The notes below the pieces were generated by a model, which did not search any database, was not told the origin of the DNA, and was given only the letters and a program-made list of their open reading frames with translations. A program made the translations under genes and the position numbers. A stretch of DNA of 64,000 bases, from contig JAFXXN010000074.1 in the NCBI GenBank assembly GCA_017542245.1, positions 1-64,000 of the forward strand. Direction: 5' to 3'. Shown piece after piece: positions 7,684-16,891 of the stretch. Numbering within the stretch: the first letter of the stretch is position 1; every line of letters begins with the position of its first letter. The DNA is from Lachnospiraceae bacterium (GTDB taxonomy: Bacteria; Bacillota; Clostridia; Lachnospirales; Lachnospiraceae).

Positions 7684-8865
7684 GTGAAAATTGTACATGT
7701 TTGTCTAGGTGCGTTTTATCCGGATAATTATTCATATCAGGAAAATATGTTGCCTAAGTTTCATAAAAAACGGGGTTATGATGTTGAGGTTATTGCATCT
7801 ACACAGAGTTTTGACAGCAATGGAAAAGTCTGTTATCTGGATAAAACTGGAACATATCAGAACGAATATGACATCAAAGTAACAAGACTGCCATATAAAA
7901 GCTCTAGCAAAGTGTGGAAAAAACTGAAAAGATATGTAGGTACTGAAAAAGCCTTGGAAGAAGCAAACCCGGATATTTTGTTTATACATGGTTGTCAGTT
8001 TTTAGATATAGATAAAATTGTAAATTATCTAAAAAAACATAATGATGTTGTTACATATGTGGATAATCATGCTGATTTTTCTAATAGTGCAACAAATTGG
8101 ATATCAAAAAATGTGCTTCATAAAATAATTTGGAAGAACTGTGCTCACCAAATAGAGCCATATGTTAGAAAGTTTTATGGTGTTTTACCTATTAGAGTTG
8201 AATTCTTGACAGATATTTATAAATTACCGGCGAATAAGTGTGAATTGCTGGTTATGGGTGCAGATGATGATTTGGTTGAAAAGGCAAAAAAGACTAATGC
8301 CAGACAATATATAAGGAAAAAATATGGAATAAAAGAAGATGATTTCCTTGTTTTGACAGGAGGAAAGATAGACAGGTGGAAAACACAGACCCTCCTGTTA
8401 ATGAAAGCTGTTCAGAAAATAGATAAGGAAAAACTAAAGTTGATTGTTTTCGGCTCTGTAATACAGGAATTACGAGATCAAGTTATTAATTTAGTAGATG
8501 GTGATAAAATCAAATATATTGGATGGGTCGATGCAAAAAATTCATATGATTATTTTGAAGCTGCAGATTTAGTTGTATTTCCTGGAAGACATTCTGTTAT
8601 GTGGGAACAAGTTACTGGACAGGGAATCCCCATGATTGTAAAGAGCTGGCCTGGAACACATCATGTAGATCTGGGTGGAAACGTTAGATTTTTATATACA
8701 GATAGCGTTGAAGAGATTCAAAAAGAAATAGAATTACTTATTTCTAATGTAGATGATTACAGACACATGAAGACTGTTGCAGAACAAAACGGAATGAATG
8801 TCTTTTCATATAAGAAAATTGCTGAAAAAGCTATTAATTTGAGTGGTAAAGACAATGATAGGTAA
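7684..8865 (+). CDS. Glycosyltransferase, GT-B fold
   Basis: Probable cytoplasmic glycosyltransferase acting on the lipid-linked repeat unit. The N-terminal MKIVHVCLGAFYPDNYSYQ resembles GT4 acceptor domains; the donor half has LTGGKIDRWKTQTLL, YIGWVDAKNSYDYFEAADLVVFPG and EQVTGQGIPMIVKSW. GTG 7684 is used, with AAGGAG five bases upstream. 393 residues is normal for GT4. Specificity unknown. Confidence 0.75.
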   Translation: MKIVHVCLGAFYPDNYSYQENMLPKFHKKRGYDVEVIASTQSFDSNGKVCYLDKTGTYQNEYDIKVTRLPYKSSSKVWKKLKRYVGTEKALEEANPDILFIHGCQFLDIDKIVNYLKKHNDVVTYVDNHADFSNSATNWISKNVLHKIIWKNCAHQIEPYVRKFYGVLPIRVEFLTDIYKLPANKCELLVMGADDDLVEKAKKTNARQYIRKKYGIKEDDFLVLTGGKIDRWKTQTLLLMKAVQKIDKEKLKLIVFGSVIQELRDQVINLVDGDKIKYIGWVDAKNSYDYFEAADLVVFPGRHSVMWEQVTGQGIPMIVKSWPGTHHVDLGGNVRFLYTDSVEEIQKEIELLISNVDDYRHMKTVAEQNGMNVFSYKKIAEKAINLSGKDNDR

Positions 8866-10039
8866 AGCAAGTTATAAGAGTACACTATCAGTCAAAAATC
8901 TTTTATTGGAATTAGCAATTATATGCTCTGTTTTTTCACAGATTGAAAGTGTTGAAAGAGTATTTAGATTTGCTATGTATATTATGTGGATCCTAGTGTT
9001 GCTTTTTGGTTTAGCGAAGCAAAGAAGCTTGGTACATATTAATGATTTTTCCAAGACATTTATATTTGCATATTTATTATTTGTTTTATTCTGCTTATTA
9101 AGAGGGTTTATTGATAACAATTTTTTGACTACAAATTATCTTAGAGTGTTATTGGTTCCTCTAATGGTTACTATTTCAGGTGATATAGTTGCTGACGATA
9201 ATATAAAAACAATAGATAAGCTGTGCAGAGTTTATTTGATATGTGCATTGATTTTTGCCGTATGGGTTCAACGGACGTATTTTACTTCGTACTCTTCTTG
9301 GTTAGTGTCAAGAAGATATATATTCTCAGAAAAAAACTCTGCAGGACAAATTTGGAGTGCAGCCATTTTTATCTCTATATTTCTTTTACATTATAAGAGT
9401 AGATTAGAGAAAACATTAATATACATGGCGTGTATGTATTTGCTTATTATGATTGGTATATGTCAATGTAGAACGTCAATACTTGGAATTGGAGTTGCAA
9501 TAACAGCATATATTTTCGTAAGATCAAAAAAGAAATTAAAGCTCACAATTCTAATTGCGCTAGTTGTTTTATCTTTGTATTATATACCTTTTACTAGAAA
9601 TTTCATTAATCAGGCTCTTTTCCTAACGAAATATGCAGGAACAGATTTAAATACGTTTTCGAGCGGTAGAATAGTCAAATATATAAAAGCATTACAGTTA
9701 TTTAAGTCTTCACCATATATAGGCGTAGGGCAGTATTATGTAGACTGTTCATATTTGCTGATTTTGGTCGAATCAGGAATCATTGGCTTTTTAATTATTG
9801 AATGGATATGGATAAATAAACTGATATTGAGTTATCGTTACAAGGCTAACGACAAATATAGAGTTTTCTTGTTTATGATGACCACATTCTATATTATTGA
9901 ATCTATTCTTGAAGGGTATCCACCGTTTGGTCCTGGGGTAAGTTCATTTATGTATTGGTTTTTAAGTAGTGTTATCATTAATAGTCTTAGTAATCAGAAT
10001 AACCATCAGGTAAATGCATTGAATAAAGAGGAATTATGA
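8855..10039 (+). CDS. wzy: Wzy-type polysaccharide polymerase
   Basis: Membrane protein of about ten helices expected to join flipped repeat units outside the membrane. Sequence identity among Wzy proteins is low, so the call rests on hydrophobic layout, a large loop in the middle-to-C-terminal part (about residues 240-300, with SGRIVKYIKALQLF then SPYIGVGQYYVD) and its place just before a flippase gene. The start was moved from an in-frame GTG at 8843 to ATG 8855, which gives a short overlap with the previous gene. Its stop overlaps the start of wzx (ATGA). A second polymerase is fused to a GT2 at 27668. Confidence 0.75.
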   Translation: MIGKASYKSTLSVKNLLLELAIICSVFSQIESVERVFRFAMYIMWILVLLFGLAKQRSLVHINDFSKTFIFAYLLFVLFCLLRGFIDNNFLTTNYLRVLLVPLMVTISGDIVADDNIKTIDKLCRVYLICALIFAVWVQRTYFTSYSSWLVSRRYIFSEKNSAGQIWSAAIFISIFLLHYKSRLEKTLIYMACMYLLIMIGICQCRTSILGIGVAITAYIFVRSKKKLKLTILIALVVLSLYYIPFTRNFINQALFLTKYAGTDLNTFSSGRIVKYIKALQLFKSSPYIGVGQYYVDCSYLLILVESGIIGFLIIEWIWINKLILSYRYKANDKYRVFLFMMTTFYIIESILEGYPPFGPGVSSFMYWFLSSVIINSLSNQNNHQVNALNKEEL

Positions 10040-11484
10040 AAAAAGGCAATTTAAAGACGAATATAATTTTGCAATCGCTATATGAAGTGCTTAATGTGTG
10101 TTTGCCACTAATAACAGCTCCATATGTTTCTAGAGTTTTGGGTGTGGAAAACTTAGGAATATTCTCATTTGCTCTATCAACAACCGTTTATTTTACCAGA
10201 TTTGCACATTTGGGAACTATTAATCACGGAACACGCAGTATAGCAGCAGTCAGACACGATAAAGATAAACTAAACGAAACTTTTTGGAGTATTTTTTGGT
10301 TTAAGTTTATAACGTCATCTATCAGTGTTTTGATTTATATACTTTATTGTTTACTGTTTTGTAAAGATAACAAAATGGTAGCCCTTTTATTAACGTTTGA
10401 AGTATTGGCAGCTGCTTTTAGTATAAATTGGTTTTTTACAGGTATAGAAGAAATAAAAGTAACTGTTGCTAGAAATGTTATTGTTCGTTCATTGACAATC
10501 GTCTCAGTTTTTCTTTTTGTAAAAACAAGAGAAGACTTATACAAATATGTAATTTTAATGTCTTTAAGTACTTTTGTAATGTCTATCTCCTTGTGGACAT
10601 ATATTCATAAGTATATTTTCATACAGAAAGTTAGCTTTTCAGACATTATTTCCCATTTAAAACCAAGTTTGATGTTATTTGTACCAATTTTAGCTATGAC
10701 AGTATATCACACAATGGATAAAACTATGCTTGGTATTCTCAGTAATAATACACAAAGCGGATTATATTACAATGCAGATAAAATTATAAATATACCAAGC
10801 GGAATTCTTTCAGGTGTTGTTATGATTCTTCTTCCTCGTGTCACTTCACTAATATCTCAAGGAAAAAAAGATGAAGCAGATGATTTATTTAGAAAGTCAT
10901 TTGAATTAACAGTATTGGTTTCGATTGCTTTATCTTTTGGAATAGCATCAATTTCAAATGAATTTGTGCCAATGTATTTTGGCGAGGAATTTTCTGATAG
11001 TGCAATTTTGGTTATGCTGTTAGCTCCTGTATTAATTGCAAAGGCAATTTCTTTCACTGCCAGGTTCCAATTCTTAATTCCAAATCATATGGAAAATGAG
11101 TTTGCAATGTCTACAATTTTTGGAGCACTTGTTAATTTTACAATTAACATTTTACTTATTCCAAAACAAGGAGCTTTAGGTGCTGTAATTGGTACAATTG
11201 GTGCTGAATGGGGAGCTTGTCTCTACCAAATGTATTATGTCAGAAAACACATTGGATTAAGGCAAACCATTATTAATTGTTTGATATATACTGCAATTGG
11301 AATAATAATGTTTATTGCTGTTCGTATAGTTTCAACAATAAAGCTGAAGATTATATATCTTTTAATGCTGGAAGTAATAGCTGGAGCACGGATATTCATT
11401 TTGTTGAGTCTTGTGTTTTGGAAAATTACAAACAGTCACATATATGAAATAATGAAACTTTCAATAAAAAAGGATAGAATATGA
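10036..11484 (+). CDS. wzx: Wzx-type repeat-unit flippase (first copy)
   Basis: Polytopic transporter (482 residues, about 12-14 helices) of the polysaccharide transport family, moving undecaprenyl-linked units across the membrane. The N-terminus has the typical NVCLPLITAPYVSRVLGVENLG and IFSFALS. An AMTVYHTMDKTMLGIL segment and SGVVMILLPRVTSLIS are also typical. Overlaps both neighbours by 4 bases, consistent with one translationally coupled unit with wzy and the TupA-like gene. Confidence 0.9.
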   Translation: MKKGNLKTNIILQSLYEVLNVCLPLITAPYVSRVLGVENLGIFSFALSTTVYFTRFAHLGTINHGTRSIAAVRHDKDKLNETFWSIFWFKFITSSISVLIYILYCLLFCKDNKMVALLLTFEVLAAAFSINWFFTGIEEIKVTVARNVIVRSLTIVSVFLFVKTREDLYKYVILMSLSTFVMSISLWTYIHKYIFIQKVSFSDIISHLKPSLMLFVPILAMTVYHTMDKTMLGILSNNTQSGLYYNADKIINIPSGILSGVVMILLPRVTSLISQGKKDEADDLFRKSFELTVLVSIALSFGIASISNEFVPMYFGEEFSDSAILVMLLAPVLIAKAISFTARFQFLIPNHMENEFAMSTIFGALVNFTINILLIPKQGALGAVIGTIGAEWGACLYQMYYVRKHIGLRQTIINCLIYTAIGIIMFIAVRIVSTIKLKIIYLLMLEVIAGARIFILLSLVFWKITNSHIYEIMKLSIKKDRI

Positions 11485-12368
11485 ATAATTTAATGTCAAA
11501 AATAGCCGGATCATTTAGAAGAGGATTGACGATCATTTCCCCTATGTTGAATACAAAAGTATGTTATTTTGTGAAATTCAAGAAAAAGCTTGATCTAAAA
11601 CATCCAAGAACCCTTAATGAAAAAATACTATGGCTTAAATTCAATACATATTGGAATAACCAACTGATAAAACAATGTGCTGATAAATACAGAGTAAGAG
11701 AATATATTAAGAGTGTTGGTTGTGAGGAGATCCTGAATGATTTAATAGCGATTTACGAAAATGTCGAAGATATTAACTGGGATATTTTACCAGATGAATT
11801 CGTTATAAAACTAAATGTTGGATGTGGCTATAATTTAATTGTTCCAGACAAATCGAAACTGGACATTCAAAGAGCAAAAGAACAGTTAAAACAATGGACA
11901 AAAGAAAAATACTATCTTAATTACTCAGAAATGCAGTATAAAGATGTAAAGCCTGTTATTTTGGTAGAAAAATATCTTAAACCGAAAGCTGGAATACTTC
12001 CTGAAGATTATAAATTCTATTGTTTCAAAGGAACTGCCCCTTTTGTTATGGTGTGTACTGATAGACAAGCAGGCGGTAAAAAGCCTCGCTTCTGGTACTA
12101 CAACGAAAACTGGGAAATGCAAATGTTATCGGAAGATGCGATACAGTATGGAATTAAAGCCTCTATTCCAAAACCGGAAGGTATTGATAAAGCTTTTGAA
12201 TATGCAAAAATACTTTCAAAGGGCTTTCCGTTCGTAAGAGTTGATTTATATATTGTTGATGGTCAGGTGTTTTTTGGAGAGTTAACGTTTACTCCAAGCG
12301 CTGGATTGGATAATGGAAGACTTCCTGTAGCGGATGAGTTGTTAGGCACGTATGTTAACATACCATAA
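11481..12368 (+). CDS. TupA-like ATP-grasp protein
   Basis: Belongs by eye to the TupA-like ATP-grasp family, seen in polysaccharide clusters and named after TupA of Bacillus halodurans teichuronopeptide (glutamate-glucuronate polymer) synthesis. Visible: the opening KHPRTLNEKILWLKF, ADKYRVREYI, DEFVIKLNVGCGYN as nucleotide-binding loop, ILVEKYLKP, DYKFYCFKG and the metal-binding end FVRVDLYIVDGQVFFGELT. Such proteins are expected to form an amide or peptide bond through an acyl phosphate, but many are annotated only as glycosyltransferases. It precedes the opine dehydrogenase by 24 bases. Confidence 0.78.
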   Translation: MNNLMSKIAGSFRRGLTIISPMLNTKVCYFVKFKKKLDLKHPRTLNEKILWLKFNTYWNNQLIKQCADKYRVREYIKSVGCEEILNDLIAIYENVEDINWDILPDEFVIKLNVGCGYNLIVPDKSKLDIQRAKEQLKQWTKEKYYLNYSEMQYKDVKPVILVEKYLKPKAGILPEDYKFYCFKGTAPFVMVCTDRQAGGKKPRFWYYNENWEMQMLSEDAIQYGIKASIPKPEGIDKAFEYAKILSKGFPFVRVDLYIVDGQVFFGELTFTPSAGLDNGRLPVADELLGTYVNIP

Positions 12369-12392
12369 TATGAAGAAAGAGAGGAAAACGCA

Positions 12393-13355
12393 ATGAAGTA
12401 TAAAACAGTAGGATTTCCAATAAGTCCTAAAGAGAACGAAAAACGAAGAGCGATAATACCTGAAGACATAACTAAACTAACACATCCCGAACTTGTTTAT
12501 ATTGAGGAAAGCTTTGGAGTTGATTTGGGTTATTCAGATGAAGATTATATTGCTGTTGGTTGTCATATATGCAATCACGAAGAAGTAATCCAAAAAGACA
12601 TTGTTTGTGATCCCAAAATTGGTGATGCAGATTATTTGGACAATATGCATGAAGATCAAAGTATTTTCGGATGGGTTCATGCTACACAAAACAGGGATAT
12701 TACGGATAAGATTATAAAGCACCGTTTAACAGCATACGCATGGGAAAAAATGTTTGAAAATGGAAGACATGTGTTCTGGTTTAATAATGAACTTGCTGGA
12801 GAGGCAGCTGTTATTAATGGTTTTCAATGCTACGGGAAATTGCCATATGGCTTGGATGTGGCTGTAATAGGCAACGGAAATACAGCTAGAGGTGCATGCA
12901 AAGTTTTGAATATGCTTGGTGCTCATGTAATGCAATATAACAGACGACAGGAGAGTTTATTAAGACAGGAAATTGGAAACTACGATGTAATTGTTAATTG
13001 TATATTGTGGGATGTAATGCGAACGGATCACATCATTTATCGTGATGACTTAAAAAGAATGAAAAAGAATGCGATGATTATAGATGTGAGTTGCGATAAA
13101 AATGGCGGGATTGAAACATGCATTCCAACATCAATAAATAATCCAACTTATATTGTTGATGGTATATTACATTATGCAGTAGATCATACCCCTTCATTTT
13201 TTTACAAAACTTTTTCAATAAATAATTCAAAGGTGATTGCTCCATATATAGAAGAATTAATGAGCAATAATCCAGGAGAAGTATTAAAGGATTGTATGAT
13301 TATACAAAACGGAACCATTATAGACAGGGAAATAATTGAAAAACAAAAACGATAG
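12393..13355 (+). CDS. N5-(carboxyethyl)ornithine synthase-like opine dehydrogenase
   Basis: Expected to join pyruvate to the side-chain amine of ornithine (or lysine) with NAD(P)H, giving an N-carboxyethyl amino acid. The start KTVGFPISPKENEKRRAIIP, the Rossmann loop VAVIGNGNTARGA (157-169), VNCILWDV and ILHYAVDHTPS match the Lactococcus enzyme type within the alanine dehydrogenase/transhydrogenase superfamily; 320 residues fits. In lactococci it is a metabolic enzyme. Here it is surrounded by glycan genes and ATP-grasp genes, pointing to a sugar-decorating role. Substrate choice is not readable from sequence. Confidence 0.8.
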   Translation: MKYKTVGFPISPKENEKRRAIIPEDITKLTHPELVYIEESFGVDLGYSDEDYIAVGCHICNHEEVIQKDIVCDPKIGDADYLDNMHEDQSIFGWVHATQNRDITDKIIKHRLTAYAWEKMFENGRHVFWFNNELAGEAAVINGFQCYGKLPYGLDVAVIGNGNTARGACKVLNMLGAHVMQYNRRQESLLRQEIGNYDVIVNCILWDVMRTDHIIYRDDLKRMKKNAMIIDVSCDKNGGIETCIPTSINNPTYIVDGILHYAVDHTPSFFYKTFSINNSKVIAPYIEELMSNNPGEVLKDCMIIQNGTIIDREIIEKQKR

Positions 13356-13368
13356 TTAGGAGATAGAA

Positions 13369-14478
13369 ATGAACGGATCAGAACTCGGTAGAAGAATATA
13401 TTATTTCAGGACGTTATTTTCATTTAAAACATATGTTGTTGGTTTGAAAAAAATTCTTAATGATCCGTCAATATATCCTGAAATGGATAGAAAGAGTAAA
13501 TTTCAGAGATTTATTGATAATATTGTCTGGCTTATTAAAAATCATGAAATTAACAGATACTATAATACATATGGTTTAGATATAAAAAACTTTAGAAATC
13601 CGGAAACGTTTGTGCCGTATCGCAGATTCGCTATTCAAAGGGATAATCTGAATCTACACTTAGTTGGTGAGTATCCTAATGATTATAATCGAATTTGTAT
13701 TTTACGAGATAAAAGTGTATTTGCCGCATTTGTAAGCGAGACCATTGGGAGTAAATATGTAGTTCCTGTTTTGGCAAGTACAGACAAAGATAATGTATAT
13801 ATATATCGTAACAAAGAGATCAAATTAAAAGATTATCTGGAAACAAGAAAAGATAAAGAAACCATTTTAAAAAAAATAGATGGAGAATGTGGTGAAGGAG
13901 TATATCTGCTAGCTTATAATAAAAATGAATGGGTAGTTAATCATAACAGTGTAGAACTAAATGATTTTGTAGCAGAGATAGAAAAATCAAAATATATTAT
14001 TCAAGATAGATTGAAACAACATGAAGCTTTAAACAGAATTAATCCAGCATGTATTAATACTATAAGGTTTGTTACTATTCTTGATAATAATAAAAAAGCC
14101 CAAGAATTCGCCCATTTTTTACGCATTGGTGTTGGAGATTCTATTAAAGATAATCGTGCCACTGGTGGTTATGCAGTAAATATATCTTCTGAGGGTATAC
14201 TTGGAACATTAGCTATTGGTCATCACGACAGTATAAAAAAACACCCAGATACAAACATCGTTTTCGAAGGAATTCAAATTCCTTATTGGAAAGAAGTTGT
14301 TGATCTTGTAAAAAAAACTCATGAACAATTACCTGACATCAAAAGTATAGGATGGGATGTCGCTATTACTCCTAGTGGTCCTGTTTTAATAGAAGGTAAT
14401 GACAATTGGGAAATCGGAGGGCCACAAGATATGGAAGGTGGTCTGAAAGACCGTTGGAATAAAATGATATCCAGTTAA
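13369..14478 (+). CDS. Sugar-transfer-associated ATP-grasp protein (first)
   Basis: ATP-grasp enzyme of the family found in capsule clusters. Visible parts: an N-terminal helical region, a nucleotide-binding segment with KKIDGECGEGVYLL, YIIQDRLKQHEAL, then INTIRFVTILDNN, the glycine-rich NRATGGYAVNIS, and the metal site GWDVAITPSGPVLIEGND at the C-terminus. Predicted to activate a carboxylate with ATP and join it to an amine; real substrates are unknown. It follows the opine dehydrogenase by 13 bases and is followed by a paralog, which suggests consecutive ligation steps. Confidence 0.78.
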   Translation: MNGSELGRRIYYFRTLFSFKTYVVGLKKILNDPSIYPEMDRKSKFQRFIDNIVWLIKNHEINRYYNTYGLDIKNFRNPETFVPYRRFAIQRDNLNLHLVGEYPNDYNRICILRDKSVFAAFVSETIGSKYVVPVLASTDKDNVYIYRNKEIKLKDYLETRKDKETILKKIDGECGEGVYLLAYNKNEWVVNHNSVELNDFVAEIEKSKYIIQDRLKQHEALNRINPACINTIRFVTILDNNKKAQEFAHFLRIGVGDSIKDNRATGGYAVNISSEGILGTLAIGHHDSIKKHPDTNIVFEGIQIPYWKEVVDLVKKTHEQLPDIKSIGWDVAITPSGPVLIEGNDNWEIGGPQDMEGGLKDRWNKMISS

Positions 14479-14507
14479 ATATATAATGATTTTTTAGGAA
14501 CAAAAAT

Positions 14508-15707
14508 ATGGTAAGTTTAAAAGGCATATGTTTATTAGTGTTAAGAAAAATAGCAGAGCATTCTAAAGAGAATGCTGTTTTTAGAAGAATGTATAATGGA
14601 GAAAGGCTGAAACACTATAGAGATTATTTAATGAGTGCTGAAGATATCAAACAGGCGCTTCTTATGTCTATAAATAAAAGAGAAAGCGTTATAAATAAAT
14701 ATAATCGCCAGTACATGAATATAATGGAGCAAGCAAAACAACAAACAAATAGTATTCTTCCGCATATTAGTTATTTAAAAGATGTAAATACTAATGACAT
14801 ATTAAATGATGTATGCTTTTGCAAATTAGCATATGGAATAGAGCCTGAGGAATACTTTAGCTACCATTTATTTTATAAAAACAACAAGGAAAGAGAACAA
14901 TATATTTCTGATAGAGAGTTAATGTTTATGGTTTATCAGATGAATGATAGAGTCGATATTAAATTGTTTAATGATAAAGCAGAAACATATCATTTTTTTA
15001 AGAAATACTACAAAAGGGACTGTATAGTTATAAAGGATAATTCAGATTACCAATCATTTTGCAACTATGTTAAAAAGCATCCCACATTTGTTAAGAAAAA
15101 AGTAAATGAAGCAATGGGAAGGAGTGTAGAATTGATTTCAATAGGCCAGGAAGAAGATATTAAGAAAGTCTTTTTTAAAATAATACAAGATGGCAAGCAT
15201 TTATTGGAAGAAAGAATTTTACAGGATAATGAATTGTCTTCATATAACATAAGTAGCGTAAACACTTTACGATTGATAACTTTTTATACAAATAATGGAG
15301 TAATCGTTCCTTTTGGTTTTATGAAATTTGGAAGAAAAGGATCTTTTGTAGATAACGGTGGCGCCGGTGGTCTTCTTGTAGGTATAGATATAAATACAGG
15401 GAAACTAATAACAAATGGTTTTGATGAATTTGGGAATATTTTTGAAAAACATCCTGATTCTAAAAAGGAGTTTATAGGTTATCAGCTTCCTGAGTATCAA
15501 AGTGCTGTTGATTTAGCAATTGAATTATCACACAAGGTGCCTTCTGTAAAATATATAGGATGGGATTTTGCATACTCTGATCGAGGATGGGTTATAGTAG
15601 AAGGAAACGGAATGAGCCAGATAATTGGACCTCAAACCGTTTTTGAACATGGTTTAAAAAATAATATAAATGAAATAAAAAAGGAAATGACGCTTTTTAA
15701 TATATAA
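14508..15707 (+). CDS. Sugar-transfer-associated ATP-grasp protein (second)
   Basis: Paralog of the preceding gene with the same C-terminal order: VNTLRLITFYTNN, VDNGGAGGLLVGID, KHPDSKKEFIGYQLPEY, then GWDFAYSDRGWVIVEGN. The N-terminal 120 residues differ and carry a helical, lysine-rich region. Substrate unknown. Very AT-rich coding, like its neighbours. With the TupA-like protein it makes three ATP-grasp enzymes within 4.2 kb. Confidence 0.77.
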   Translation: MVSLKGICLLVLRKIAEHSKENAVFRRMYNGERLKHYRDYLMSAEDIKQALLMSINKRESVINKYNRQYMNIMEQAKQQTNSILPHISYLKDVNTNDILNDVCFCKLAYGIEPEEYFSYHLFYKNNKEREQYISDRELMFMVYQMNDRVDIKLFNDKAETYHFFKKYYKRDCIVIKDNSDYQSFCNYVKKHPTFVKKKVNEAMGRSVELISIGQEEDIKKVFFKIIQDGKHLLEERILQDNELSSYNISSVNTLRLITFYTNNGVIVPFGFMKFGRKGSFVDNGGAGGLLVGIDINTGKLITNGFDEFGNIFEKHPDSKKEFIGYQLPEYQSAVDLAIELSHKVPSVKYIGWDFAYSDRGWVIVEGNGMSQIIGPQTVFEHGLKNNINEIKKEMTLFNI

Positions 15708-15731
15708 ATCTTATTTTAGGGAGTAATTCAT

Positions 15732-16835
15732 ATGTCAACTTCAATAGTATTTACTGGTGATATTTGTTTTACACAATATTTCAAAGATATTAACAGTAAT
15801 TGTATATCTGAAGATATAAAAGAATTTGTTTATAATACAGATTATTGTGTTGGTAATATCGAAGGGGCGGTATTTAGCTTAACAGAAGAAAAAGAGAAAA
15901 AAGAGTTCTTACATTATTCTGATGAAAGAGCAGCAAAGTATTTATCTGATATGGGAATTAATGTATGGAATTTGGCAAACAATCATATATTTGATTTTAA
16001 TGAAACAGGAATATCTGAAACAATTAAGAACTGTTTAAAGTATAATTGTAATTATGTTGGAATAACTGAAAAACAAGAAGATAGCCATTTTATAATTCAT
16101 AAAGAAGGGGGAATTGGTTTATTGTCAATCACATATTCTGAAAGAAACATGATTGAATACAATGGCAAATATTCTTATATAGATTGGAATAGTTGTGACA
16201 TTATACAAAGAGAAATAAACAAAATAAAAGAAACAAACAGATGGTGCATTTTGATTGTTCATGGTGGAGAAGAATTTTCATGTGTTCCTATGCCTGAAAC
16301 AAGAAAAAAATATATTAATTATTTAAATATGGGTGCAGATTTTATAATCGCACATCATCCTCATGTATTACAGGAATATGAAATAATAGGAAACAAAATT
16401 ATATTTTATTCTTTAGGAAATTATATATTTGATACAGATTTTGAAAGAATACATAAACATACAGATAAAGGTGTAATTGTTAAACTAAATTTTGATCATG
16501 AAAATGTAAGTTGGGAATACAAACTAACAAAAATAGACCGAAAGACAAACAGATTAATATCTTCTGTTGAAGAATCACCTATATTTATAAACATTAACTA
16601 TGATCAATACGAGAAAATATGGCCTTTTGCTGCTAGAGCTTTGGCGGAGGAAGAGAAATCAACCCTAATTTATCTTAAGCCAGAACAGTTTAAAAGAAGA
16701 TATGGATTAAAATGGTATTTTCGAGACGTTAGGCTGTTTAGACACAAAAAATTAAGAAAACAAATTATTGGAAAATATAGGTCATTATTTATGAAACAAT
16801 CAAATATGGAAATAATGGAATATCTGTTAAAATAG
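15732..16835 (+). CDS. CapA/YwtB-type metallophosphoesterase-fold protein
   Basis: CapA-like protein of the family linked to poly-gamma-glutamate capsules, a calcineurin-like fold. Visible motifs: FTGDICFTQYF at the start, VGNIEGAVFS, NLANNHIFDFNE, IVHGGEEFSC, AHHPHVLQEYE and FYSLGNYIFDTDFE. Unlike classic CapA it has no N-terminal membrane anchor or signal peptide, so it looks cytoplasmic. PgsB and PgsC partners are absent, so poly-gamma-glutamate itself is unlikely. A role in an amino-acid-bearing polymer is an inference. Confidence 0.82.
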   Translation: MSTSIVFTGDICFTQYFKDINSNCISEDIKEFVYNTDYCVGNIEGAVFSLTEEKEKKEFLHYSDERAAKYLSDMGINVWNLANNHIFDFNETGISETIKNCLKYNCNYVGITEKQEDSHFIIHKEGGIGLLSITYSERNMIEYNGKYSYIDWNSCDIIQREINKIKETNRWCILIVHGGEEFSCVPMPETRKKYINYLNMGADFIIAHHPHVLQEYEIIGNKIIFYSLGNYIFDTDFERIHKHTDKGVIVKLNFDHENVSWEYKLTKIDRKTNRLISSVEESPIFININYDQYEKIWPFAARALAEEEKSTLIYLKPEQFKRRYGLKWYFRDVRLFRHKKLRKQIIGKYRSLFMKQSNMEIMEYLLK

Positions 16836-16891
16836 ATAGAGTTACTATTTGGAAGTTTATGGTTTTGTAGATTTGTGGAGAACAAAAGAGT

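Noticed and set aside
8843..8854. GTG start for the first Wzy
   Set aside because: ATG 8855 gives a normal short overlap with the preceding gene and keeps all hydrophobic segments.
15732..16835. Poly-gamma-glutamate capsule synthesis from the CapA-like gene
   Set aside because: No PgsB/CapB ligase or PgsC partner is present, and the protein lacks a membrane anchor.
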